A stretch of DNA of 5,909 bases, from assembly GCA_029937205.1 (NCBI GenBank), contig JAPYQV010000193.1, positions 1 to 5,909 of the forward strand, read 5' to 3'. The position numbers and the translations under genes are program-made. Positions 1 to 5,712 of this stretch are shown piece by piece. Each line of letters starts with the position of its first letter. Position 1 is the first letter of the stretch. The DNA comes from Alphaproteobacteria bacterium. GTDB taxonomy: Bacteria > Pseudomonadota > Alphaproteobacteria > UBA828. The notes beneath the pieces are model-generated. The model saw nothing but the letters and a program-made list of their open reading frames with translations, ran no database searches and was not told where the DNA came from.

Positions 1-2
1 GC

Positions 3-185
3 GCAACACTGTTCGGGGTCAGTCTGGCGCTGACCACGGCCCTCCAAGTCGCCGGGGTGAACATACCAACGGACGTCGTGCAGATGCTGCCATTCGCCAT
101 GGTTATCTTGGTCCTGATACTGTTTGCCCGGCACAGCTATCTGCCGCCGGCCCTTGGCCTTCCCTATCATCGCGGCGAGCGCTGA
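3..185 (+). CDS. ABC transporter permease, C-terminal fragment (BMP/nucleoside-type importer family)
   Basis: An open frame enters from the left edge and gives 60 residues before TGA at 183-185; the start lies outside the window. One clear hydrophobic membrane segment (about residues 29-42 of the fragment, MLPFAMVILVLILF) is followed by a short polar tail with a PALGLPY motif. As I recall, this is how the second permease of the BMP-family (NupQ/YufQ-like) sugar/nucleoside ABC importers usually ends, with the motif IP..-MLP before the last helix and ALG.PY.R after it. It would act in the inner membrane as part of an ATP-driven importer. Its stop is 35 nt before the lactonase start on the same strand with no obvious terminator or promoter between, so the two are probably co-transcribed. 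That suggests, by inference only, that the transporter imports a B6 vitamer or related pyridine. Substrate cannot be read from this fragment. Confidence 0.75.
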   Translation, partial: ATLFGVSLALTTALQVAGVNIPTDVVQMLPFAMVILVLILFARHSYLPPALGLPYHRGER

Positions 186-220
186 GGCTGTTGATCGAAT
201 TTTAGGACGGGAGTAAGGCA

Positions 221-1021
221 ATGAGTGCTAATAAAGTTTACCTGCTCGATGGCGGCACGCTGGTGATCGACGGCTACCATGCCTTTTGGAACCGCGGGCC
301 GGGCGGCGAGCTGCGCTTTCCGTGCTATGCGATTCTCATCGACCATCCCGACGGCCTCTATATTTTCGATACCGGCTACGATCATGCCCATGTCGAGCGC
401 GTGCTGCCGTTCGAGAAGCCGCTGCAAACCGAGGCTCAGACCATTCCCGGGCAGTTGGCGACCGTCGGCCTGCGCCCGAGCGACATCAACTATGTCATCA
501 ATTCGCACTATCATTTCGACCATTGCGGTGGAAACATTCACCTGACCGAGGCGTGTACGCTGTGCCATGCCAAAGAGCTTGAAGCTTGCGCGAGCCCGCA
601 TCCGTTCGAGATGTTGGGCTATTCGGATGTGCGTTTTTCGCCCGACATTAGCGCCAAGCGAGGCGCGCCGGCGGAACCGGCGCTCGATATCTATACGCCG
701 AAATTCGAAACCCTGACCAACGACCAGGAAATCGCCAAAGGCATGTGGCTGTTCGAAACGCCGGGCCACACGGCAGGTCACTATAGCCTGATGGTGGAAC
801 TGCCCGACCGCCGCCCGATGCTGTTTTCCGCCGATGCCTGCTACAGCAAACAGAATATGGATTTGATGTGCATATCGAGCTTCCACCTGGATCCGGTGGC
901 AAGTCTTCAATCCATGGAGCGCCTGAAAGAGCTGGCCGAGAAATATGATGCGGAGCTGTTCTACTCACATGATCCGGCAAGCTATCCTGACTATCTGCTG
1001 GCTCCGGCCTTCTATTCGTGA
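221..1021 (+). CDS. 4-pyridoxolactonase (metallo-beta-lactamase fold)
   Basis: The 266-residue protein belongs to the metallo-beta-lactamase superfamily, in the branch containing AHL lactonases. The dinuclear zinc ligands are all visible: HxHxDH at H96, H98, D100 and H101, then H183 (TPGHT), D205 (SADA) and H250 (YSHD). The N-terminus (KVYLLDGG, then DGYHAFWNRGPGGE at residues 17-30), the VLPFEKP segment (61-67) and the PHPFEMLGYSD segment (126-136) closely match Mesorhizobium loti 4-pyridoxolactonase (268 aa) as I remember it. That enzyme hydrolyses 4-pyridoxolactone to 4-pyridoxate. The neighbouring pyridoxal dehydrogenase makes exactly this lactone, which favours this substrate over acyl-homoserine lactones. 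There is no signal peptide, so it is cytoplasmic. The ATG is preceded by GGGAG (209-213, 7-nt spacer) and AAGG. It probably follows the permease in one operon, and its stop faces the SDR stop 8 nt away. Confidence 0.9.
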   Translation: MSANKVYLLDGGTLVIDGYHAFWNRGPGGELRFPCYAILIDHPDGLYIFDTGYDHAHVERVLPFEKPLQTEAQTIPGQLATVGLRPSDINYVINSHYHFDHCGGNIHLTEACTLCHAKELEACASPHPFEMLGYSDVRFSPDISAKRGAPAEPALDIYTPKFETLTNDQEIAKGMWLFETPGHTAGHYSLMVELPDRRPMLFSADACYSKQNMDLMCISSFHLDPVASLQSMERLKELAEKYDAELFYSHDPASYPDYLLAPAFYS

Positions 1022-1029
1022 CGTTAAAG

Positions 1030-1770
1030 CTATTGCCGAACCATACCGGCATCGACCACAAGCGACTGGCCGGTAATCCAATGGGCTTCCTCTGACGCGA
1101 GAAACGCCACTGCTGGAACGATATCGGCGGGTGTGCCAGTGCCTTTGATGGCTTGCAGCATGTCAACGAATTCGAAGGCATCCTTGTGCGGTGATTGCTG
1201 AACGCCTTCGGTATCGGTCAGGCCCGGACACACCGTATTCACGGTTATTTTGTCGCCGCCGAGTTCCGTCGCCAGCGCCCGGCCAAATGTCAACACGCCG
1301 CCTTTCGAGGCAACGTAGTGCGCCATGTTGGGCGTGCCGGCAAAGATCGAGTTCGACGAGATATTGACGATACGGCCATATTTCCGCGGCCGCATGAGAT
1401 CGGACGAGGCGCGGCACATCAGATAGAGGCCGTCCAGGTTGACCCGTAACACGCGGCGCCATTCCTCGAAAGTGAGATCATCCCAGGCGACGAACGGCAC
1501 AATCGCGGCGGCATTGACGAGCACGTCGAGTTGGCCGGTCTTATCGATAACGGCGCGGTGCAGCGCGGTCACGGATTCGGGTTCGGCGATATCGGCGCCA
1601 ACGCCAAAGCTGTCGCCGCCAATCTCCGCCGCCGTCGCCTGCACGCCCGCTTCGTTGATGTCCGCCAGCGCGACGGTGGCGCCCTCAGCGGCGAGACGTT
1701 CCGCGATCGCCCGGCCAATGCCGCGCGCCGCGCCGGTGACAATGGCGGTTTGCCCGCTAAATCGGTTCAT
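1030..1770 (-). CDS. pldh-t: Pyridoxal 4-dehydrogenase (short-chain dehydrogenase/reductase)
   Basis: This 246-residue classical SDR has the nucleotide motif TGAARGIG (12-19), with D37 at the end of beta-2 pointing to NAD over NADP. The helix-4 asparagine is N111 and the catalytic set is S139, Y152 and K156 (YVASK). The usual NNAG motif is varied to NAAA (86-89). The stretches VPFVAWDDL (91-99), FAGTPNMA (143-150), FVDMLQAIKG (201-210) and the C-terminus WITGQSL..DAGMVR match Mesorhizobium loti tetrameric pyridoxal 4-dehydrogenase as I recall it. That enzyme oxidises the pyridoxal hemiacetal to 4-pyridoxolactone with NAD+. The start has a strong Shine-Dalgarno AAGGGGG (1780-1786) 9 nt upstream. 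It lies 32 nt downstream of the aminotransferase on the same strand, so the pair is very likely an operon. It supplies the substrate of the convergent lactonase. Cytoplasmic. The main alternative is a generic FabG-like SDR, which the context and long shared segments make unlikely. Confidence 0.9.
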   Translation of the reverse strand: MNRFSGQTAIVTGAARGIGRAIAERLAAEGATVALADINEAGVQATAAEIGGDSFGVGADIAEPESVTALHRAVIDKTGQLDVLVNAAAIVPFVAWDDLTFEEWRRVLRVNLDGLYLMCRASSDLMRPRKYGRIVNISSNSIFAGTPNMAHYVASKGGVLTFGRALATELGGDKITVNTVCPGLTDTEGVQQSPHKDAFEFVDMLQAIKGTGTPADIVPAVAFLASEEAHWITGQSLVVDAGMVRQ

Positions 1771-1802
1771 GATTTACGTCCCCCTTCAAGATTATTCCGG
1801 CG

Positions 1803-2981
1803 TTACGCGCCGTTCGATACTTCCGCCATGGCGGCCTCGATGCCACTGCCCACATCCACGCTGATGCCGTGTTGGCGAACGGCGGCGCCAAACACCGCAA
1901 CCGCGGCGAGGGCGTAAATCGGTTCGGCAACCGGCCCCATGTGGCCGACGCGGATCAGCTTGTCGTAGGTATCCTTGCGCCCGGCCGAGAGCGTCACGCC
2001 ATAGGTTTGCCGCGCCGCGCTGTGGATTTGCTTTGTCGTCAGATTGCCCGGAATCGTCACTGCTGTTGTGCTCGGCGCGGCGATGGAGTCCCGCGCCGGC
2101 CAAATCTCCAGTCCCATGGCCTTGATACCGGCCCGGCACGCCCGCGCCGTCACCTCATGACGCCGCCACACAGCCTCGGGTCCCTCTTGCAAATATTGGT
2201 CGAGCGCGGCATCCAGGCCCTGCACCTCAGATACCGATGGCGTGAAGGGAAAAGCCTCGTCCTTGCTCCAGGCATTTTTCCAATCGAGCAGGCTGAGTAC
2301 CGATGCGCGCGGCGCGTTTTCGTTGCTCTCCATGTGGCGCCATGCCGCCTCGCTGACATTCAGGACCGACAATCCCGGCGATCCGCCAAGGCATTTGCCC
2401 GGGCCGGTCACGAACACATCCGCCGCGCAATCTCCGGGATGAATATCCATGCCGGCAAAGGAGGAAACCGCATCGATCAAATGCAGGGCGCCGTGTGCCT
2501 TGACCACCGCGCCGATTTCGCCAGCCGGATTGATGGTGCCCGATGGCGTGTCGTGATGCACCGTGGAAACGATGGTGACATCCGGATTGGCACGCAGCGC
2601 CTCCGCCACCTGCTCGGGATCGATGGCGTCGTTATAAGCCACCTCCACTTCGGTCAAACGCTTGCAATAACGCGCCGCCCAATATCCGAAGCCCTTGCCG
2701 TAAACGCCGGACGCCAGATTCAACACCACATCGTTCGGACCGATCACCGACGCCGCCATGGCTTCAATTGCCACCGCCGGCTCGCAGTGCAGGATCAGCG
2801 CCGGCTGATCGCTCTGCATCGCGCGGCCGGCCTTGATACTGACTTGCTCATAAATGTTCTGAAAATAGGGGTCATAGTCATAGGGAACCGGGCGCGACAG
2901 GGCTTCCTGAACGCGCGGATATATTGCCACCGGGCCGGACGTCAAGGTCATGGTCGGCGCCTTGATGGGTGAATTTTCCAT
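1803..2981 (-). CDS. ppat: Pyridoxamine-pyruvate aminotransferase (PPAT)
   Basis: This fold-type I aminotransferase related to alanine-glyoxylate transaminases has 392 residues from the chosen start. PPAT catalyses pyridoxamine + pyruvate = pyridoxal + L-alanine and uses free pyridoxal instead of a bound PLP cofactor. The Schiff-base lysine is K196 (TGPGK). Sites corresponding, with a constant offset of one, to the Mesorhizobium loti active site as I remember it are E67 (HCEP, which takes the place of phosphate-binding residues), Y94 (SGVYGKGFGYW), T145 (HHDTPSG), D170, R335 and R344 (LIRVGHMGP). An ATG at 2996 is also in frame. I prefer 2981 because GAGGA lies 8 nt upstream and the length then equals the family's roughly 393 residues. 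The odd point is GPGK where M. loti has GPNK. It is first in an operon with the SDR and is transcribed divergently from the pyridoxine oxidase gene. Confidence 0.92.
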   Translation of the reverse strand: MENSPIKAPTMTLTSGPVAIYPRVQEALSRPVPYDYDPYFQNIYEQVSIKAGRAMQSDQPALILHCEPAVAIEAMAASVIGPNDVVLNLASGVYGKGFGYWAARYCKRLTEVEVAYNDAIDPEQVAEALRANPDVTIVSTVHHDTPSGTINPAGEIGAVVKAHGALHLIDAVSSFAGMDIHPGDCAADVFVTGPGKCLGGSPGLSVLNVSEAAWRHMESNENAPRASVLSLLDWKNAWSKDEAFPFTPSVSEVQGLDAALDQYLQEGPEAVWRRHEVTARACRAGIKAMGLEIWPARDSIAAPSTTAVTIPGNLTTKQIHSAARQTYGVTLSAGRKDTYDKLIRVGHMGPVAEPIYALAAVAVFGAAVRQHGISVDVGSGIEAAMAEVSNGA

Positions 2982-2989
2982 GCTCGAAT

Positions 2990-2994
2990 TCCTC
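2990..2994 (-). promoter_or_regulatory. Ribosome binding site of the aminotransferase gene
   Basis: GAGGA on the minus strand sits 8 nt before the ATG at 2981. The alternative ATG at 2996 lies across the T just before this site and has only a weak AAGA upstream. The site therefore decides in favour of the shorter, 392-residue protein. Confidence 0.7.
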
Positions 2995-3010
2995 ATAATT
3001 TCTTGGCACC

Positions 3011-3039
3011 AATATAGCGCGTTTTACACCTCCGGTTAA
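3011..3039 (-). promoter_or_regulatory. Predicted sigma-70-type promoter of the PPAT-dehydrogenase operon
   Basis: On the minus strand a -35-like TTAACC (3039-3034, 4/6 to consensus) is separated by exactly 17 nt from a -10-like TATATT (3016-3011, 5/6). Transcription would start near 3004, giving a leader of roughly 20 nt before the ATG at 2981. The -35 box lies within 12 nt of the start codon of the divergent oxidase gene, so any protein bound here would affect both genes. This is read by eye and not tested against a model. Confidence 0.5.
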
Positions 3040-3045
3040 GCACCT

Positions 3046-4626
3046 ATGCTTGCTGGGATGGTGCAGGAAGACCAGTTCGATTATGTGATTGTCGGCGCCG
3101 GCAGCGCGGGCTGCGTGCTCGCCGCCCGGCTCAGCGAGGATGCCAATATTCGCGTCGCCCTGATCGAGGCGGGCGGGCCAGCCGACGATCCCGCCATTGC
3201 CGATCCATCGCGCTGGCCGTTCCTCGCCGGCTCGGCGCTTGATTGGAATTTTCGCACAAGCGGCCAACAACACACCGCCGGTCGCACCCATGCCTGGCCG
3301 CGTGGAAAAGTCATCGGCGGCACCAGTTGCTTGAACGCCATGGCCCATGTCAGAGGCCACCCGGCGGATTTCGACCGATGGGCGGCGGCTGGTTGCGTAG
3401 GCTGGGGCTATGCCGACCTGCTGCCCTACTTTATCCGCTCTGAAACCAGCAGCCTGGCCGCCTCGCCCTATCACGGTGGGAGCGGACCTCTGTCATTGCT
3501 CATTCCCGACAAACCGAATCCGGTCACCGAGAGCTTCATGGCTACCGGCGAGGAATGCGGCTTCCGGGCGACGGCGGAACATAACGGTGCCCAAATGTGC
3601 GGGCCAACGCTCAACACCCTGACCATCCGCGACGGCAAGCGGCAAAGCGCTGCCGACGCATATTTAGCGTCTGCTTTGGCGCGAGAGAATCTCACCGTGC
3701 TGGCACATTGTCAGGCACGGCGCCTTCTGTATGCTAGCGGTGACCGGTGCCGGGGTGTCGAGGTCGATCATCGCGGAGAGCGCCGGAAAATTGATAGCGA
3801 GCGCGCCGTGATTCTCGCCGCAGGTGCAATTGGCTCCCCGACACTGCTCCTACATTCCGGTATCGGACCGGCTGCCGACCTGCACGATCTTGGAATTAGG
3901 TGCCGCACAGATTTGCCCGGCGTGGGCCGAAACCTGCAGGATCACCTACTCGCCGCTGGTAATCTTTACGCTTCGGCCCACCCTGTCCCGCCGTCCCACT
4001 ATCAGCACTCCGAATCGCTCCTCTATCTCCGCCTATCGGACCATGATGGCGCGCCGGATGTGGTGATTGCCTGCGTTCTGTTGCCGGCGGTCACGGAATG
4101 TTTCGAAGCGCCGGCGGTGGGCGAGGCTTACACCTTGATGTTTGGCTTCACCCATCCGAAGAGCCGTGGCACGGTTCGGCTTGCTTCGGACGACCCTGAT
4201 GCGGCGCCGCTGATCGACCCGGCCTATCTCAGCGCACCGGAAGATTTCGTCGCGTTCTCTGCGGCATTGGATATAGCGCGCCGTGTAGGGGGCGCGAACG
4301 CGCTCGGTGCGTGGCGCGGTCGCGAATTACTGCCCGGCCCGGCAGTAAAGACCGATAGGGAGCGGCATGATTTCCTGCAGCGTTCCGCCGCCACCCATCA
4401 TCATCCGGTCGGCACCTGCCGTATGGGCAATGACGCGGCGGCAGTGGTCGGGCCGGATCTCAGAGTTCGCGGAACGAACGGGCTCTATGTTGTTGACGGA
4501 TCGGTGATGCCGAGCATCACGACGGGGCCGGTCAATGCGGCGATAATCGCCATCGCTGAACGGGCCAGTGACATCATTCAAGGCCGTGCGCCTCTGGCGC
4601 CGATCACATCGCTTCGCCCGGCGTGA
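3046..4626 (+). CDS. pno: Pyridoxine 4-oxidase (GMC-family FAD oxidoreductase)
   Basis: The 526-residue glucose-methanol-choline flavoprotein has the FAD dinucleotide motif GAGSAG (17-22), ribose-binding E41 and the GMC signature PRGKVIGGTSCLNAM (85-99). A second GMC signature covers GAIGSPTLLLHSGIG (260-274), and the active-site block HHHPVGTCRMG is at 451-461. Pyridoxine 4-oxidase oxidises pyridoxine with O2 to pyridoxal and H2O2. Segments such as NLQDHLLAAGNLYA (296-309) and VPPSHYQHSES (314-324) match the Mesorhizobium loti enzyme as I recall it. H453 and P495 reproduce its unusual His-Pro pair with the same 42-residue spacing, where most GMC enzymes have His-His or His-Asn. The start is uncertain: neither ATG 3046 nor in-frame ATG 3058 has a good Shine-Dalgarno. 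There is no signal peptide. About 17 residues at the C-terminus (IIQGRAPLAP onward) appear extra. It is divergent from PPAT and convergent with the DUF1185 gene. Confidence 0.9.
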   Translation: MLAGMVQEDQFDYVIVGAGSAGCVLAARLSEDANIRVALIEAGGPADDPAIADPSRWPFLAGSALDWNFRTSGQQHTAGRTHAWPRGKVIGGTSCLNAMAHVRGHPADFDRWAAAGCVGWGYADLLPYFIRSETSSLAASPYHGGSGPLSLLIPDKPNPVTESFMATGEECGFRATAEHNGAQMCGPTLNTLTIRDGKRQSAADAYLASALARENLTVLAHCQARRLLYASGDRCRGVEVDHRGERRKIDSERAVILAAGAIGSPTLLLHSGIGPAADLHDLGIRCRTDLPGVGRNLQDHLLAAGNLYASAHPVPPSHYQHSESLLYLRLSDHDGAPDVVIACVLLPAVTECFEAPAVGEAYTLMFGFTHPKSRGTVRLASDDPDAAPLIDPAYLSAPEDFVAFSAALDIARRVGGANALGAWRGRELLPGPAVKTDRERHDFLQRSAATHHHPVGTCRMGNDAAAVVGPDLRVRGTNGLYVVDGSVMPSITTGPVNAAIIAIAERASDIIQGRAPLAPITSLRPA

Positions 4627-4636
4627 CAGATGGTTG

Positions 4637-5182
4637 CTAGATGGCCGTGCGCCCCTTGCCAACGCGCGGGTGCGGACGGCCGCCATCGGAGACAGCCATC
4701 ACAATCATGATTTCATCGGGCCGGGGTGCGTCCGCCACGGCCACGGTGATGGTATCAAGTTCATCGAACGACCAGATATTGTCTTTGTTGCCGAGCGGCA
4801 CGTCGACAGACACACCCGTGGCGCCGATCTTGGTGGTGTGCGGGATAATCGATTCGCCGCCGCCGACGGCGGCGCGCATGGGTTTCCCCAGTGTCGGATG
4901 AAGCACGGCCGCGCCATGCTCGATATCACCATTCACGCCGACAATTGCCGATTTTCCGTAGGCCGCCGGCGCCCCGTCCAATAGGGCGACCGCCTGCGGC
5001 ATGAGCTCTTCACCGAGCGCCAGGGCGGTGTCGAACAGCGCTGAAAGGTCATTTTCGAAACGTCCCGCATAGGGATTTTCGATAATCGCTATGGCCGCGA
5101 CCCGGCACACAGGCTGAGGCGCCGGGCTGCCGGCCTCGGCCACAATCCGTTCCGTCACAAATACGGTTTTTCTAACTGACAT
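4637..5182 (-). CDS. DUF1185 / PF06684 'amino acid synthesis family' protein
   Basis: This 181-residue protein has the hallmarks I know for PF06684: an early IIENPYAGRF (33-42), AYGKSAIVGVNGDIEHGAA (74-92), HPTLGKPMR (95-103), the GGGESIIP loop (107-114), a DVPLGNKD stretch (127-134) and DAPRPDEIMI plus GGRPHPRVG near the C-terminus. Crystal structures of the family showed a variant of the chorismate-mutase-like fold and prompted a proposed link to amino-acid metabolism, but no reaction is established as far as I know. I do not assign a function. The start at 5182 is preferred over the upstream in-frame ATG at 5257, because AAGGA lies 10 nt before it and the 25 extra residues do not resemble the family. 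There is no signal peptide. It lies between the oxidase and a second GMC gene but on the opposite strand, and is divergent from the exported-protein gene, so it may share regulation with the pathway. Confidence 0.85.
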   Translation of the reverse strand: MSVRKTVFVTERIVAEAGSPAPQPVCRVAAIAIIENPYAGRFENDLSALFDTALALGEELMPQAVALLDGAPAAYGKSAIVGVNGDIEHGAAVLHPTLGKPMRAAVGGGESIIPHTTKIGATGVSVDVPLGNKDNIWSFDELDTITVAVADAPRPDEIMIVMAVSDGGRPHPRVGKGRTAI

Positions 5183-5274
5183 GAGGCGAATTTCCTTGCG
5201 TGGCGCGTTGGGGGAAGGGACGGAACATGATACATTGAACGTTAAGGGATGCACCAAGAGCCGTATTTGATTCA
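5183..5274. promoter_or_regulatory. Divergent intergenic region between DUF1185 and the exported-protein gene
   Basis: These 92 nt separate two divergent starts. On the minus strand a good -10 candidate TATCAT (5232-5227, 5/6) has a weak TTGGTG (5257-5252) 19 nt upstream. On the plus strand TTGGGG (5208-5213) and TACATT (5231-5236) are 17 nt apart but each is weak. No strong palindrome or terminator is visible. These promoter readings are tentative. Confidence 0.3.
5193..5197 (-). promoter_or_regulatory. Ribosome binding site of the DUF1185 gene
   Basis: AAGGA on the minus strand lies 10 nt before the ATG at 5182. The upstream ATG at 5257 would place this site inside the coding sequence, so it supports the shorter protein. 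Confidence 0.6.
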
Positions 5275-5712
5275 GTGTTCAACAAAGCAATATTTAAAAT
5301 TTTTCTAGTATGCGCGTTCGCCGTTGCGCCGCGCCTGGGACTGGCCAGTGAGCCGACCGGCGCGAGCGCGCCAGTGCACCTTAAAATCGTCAATGGAACG
5401 GCGACGCAACCCATCGCGTGCCAGATCGTTCTGGCCCATTTCGTCACCCAGGACATTGCCCAGATTCCGGCCGGCAAGTCCGCCGTCATTTCGCTCAGGC
5501 GCGATTTGGATGACGGCACATTGATCTATCAGCGCGACGGCGGGCGGCGCATGGCGGTGGAGAATGTTCTTTGCGGGATCGCAAACAATTGGCGCGCGAC
5601 GCGAAACGACTTGAACATATCCCCGCTGCGCGAAGGCCGCCACGCCGCACTGAAATTTATCTGCGAAACGCCGAAAGCGCTTTCCTGCAATAGTCGCAAG
5701 GGGGCGGAATGA
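5275..5712 (+). CDS. Small exported protein of unknown function, translationally coupled to a GMC dehydrogenase
   Basis: The protein has 145 residues and I do not recognise its family. The N-terminus is a good Sec signal peptide: lysines at 4 and 8, a hydrophobic core of about residues 9-18, and a likely cleavage near A24/S25. The mature part of about 120 residues has four cysteines (C49, C100, C130, C138), which could form two disulfides in the periplasm, and looks beta-rich ([27 protein letters not shown]). There is no twin-arginine motif and no lipobox at C13, so it is not an obvious lipoprotein. The start is GTG, the only plausible start after an in-frame stop at 5236-5238; the Shine-Dalgarno is poor. 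Its TGA overlaps the next gene's ATG (ATGA at 5709-5712), implying coupling to the GMC flavoprotein. It may be an accessory or small subunit of that enzyme (inference). It is unlike the gluconate-dehydrogenase subunit 3 family, which is usually Tat-exported. Confidence 0.75.
   Translation: MFNKAIFKIFLVCAFAVAPRLGLASEPTGASAPVHLKIVNGTATQPIACQIVLAHFVTQDIAQIPAGKSAVISLRRDLDDGTLIYQRDGGRRMAVENVLCGIANNWRATRNDLNISPLREGRHAALKFICETPKALSCNSRKGAE

Larger units (their letters stand above)
2982..3045. promoter_or_regulatory. Divergent intergenic region between PPAT and pyridoxine 4-oxidase
   Basis: These 64 nt must drive both divergent transcripts. It is more AT-rich than its surroundings. For the oxidase direction the best I can find is TTGGCA (3003-3008, 5/6) with a poor -10, TACACC (3025-3030), 16 nt downstream. 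Two copies of CACCT (3027-3031 and 3041-3045), each preceded by a TT-containing pentamer, form an imperfect 10-nt direct repeat with a 14-nt period that abuts the oxidase ATG. TTGGCACCAA (3003-3012) is a partial dyad over the predicted PPAT transcription start. Operator roles are inference. Confidence 0.45.

Noticed and set aside
221..1021. Acyl-homoserine-lactone lactonase (quorum quenching) as the function of the metallo-hydrolase
   Set aside because: The fold and zinc site are shared, but the diagnostic N-terminal and central segments match 4-pyridoxolactonase as I recall it, and the neighbour makes its substrate.
1869..2972. Long open frame of 367 codons on the plus strand, antisense to the aminotransferase gene
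   Set aside because: It is a shadow of the real gene in GC-rich DNA. Its translation is rich in Arg and His, has no recognisable domain and has no convincing Shine-Dalgarno, whereas the minus-strand frame gives a full-length PPAT with every active-site residue.
4582..4653. 11-bp direct repeat GGCCGTGCGCC at 4582-4592 and 4643-4653, at the tails of two convergent genes
   Set aside because: The copies are 61 bp apart, in different frames, and made of common GC-rich codons. Similarity fades right after the repeat, so chance or a minor local duplication is enough.
4858..4874. Perfect 8-bp inverted repeat around a single A (CGCCGCCG-A-CGGCGGCG), terminator-like
   Set aside because: It is inside the DUF1185 coding sequence and arises from Ala/Gly codons of the conserved AAVGGGE stretch; no T-run follows on either strand.
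3006..5257. GCACCAA shared by both divergent intergenic regions (3006-3012 and 5251-5257), plus GTTAAG in both
   Set aside because: With 64 and 92 nt compared, a shared 7-mer is expected by chance roughly one time in three and a shared 6-mer about once; spacing and order also differ. Not enough for a common operator.
5275..5340. Possible lipoprotein signal around C13 of the small exported protein
   Set aside because: The residues before C13 (F10, L11, V12) do not make a lipobox, and the cysteine is in the middle of the hydrophobic core. An ordinary Sec signal peptide fits better.
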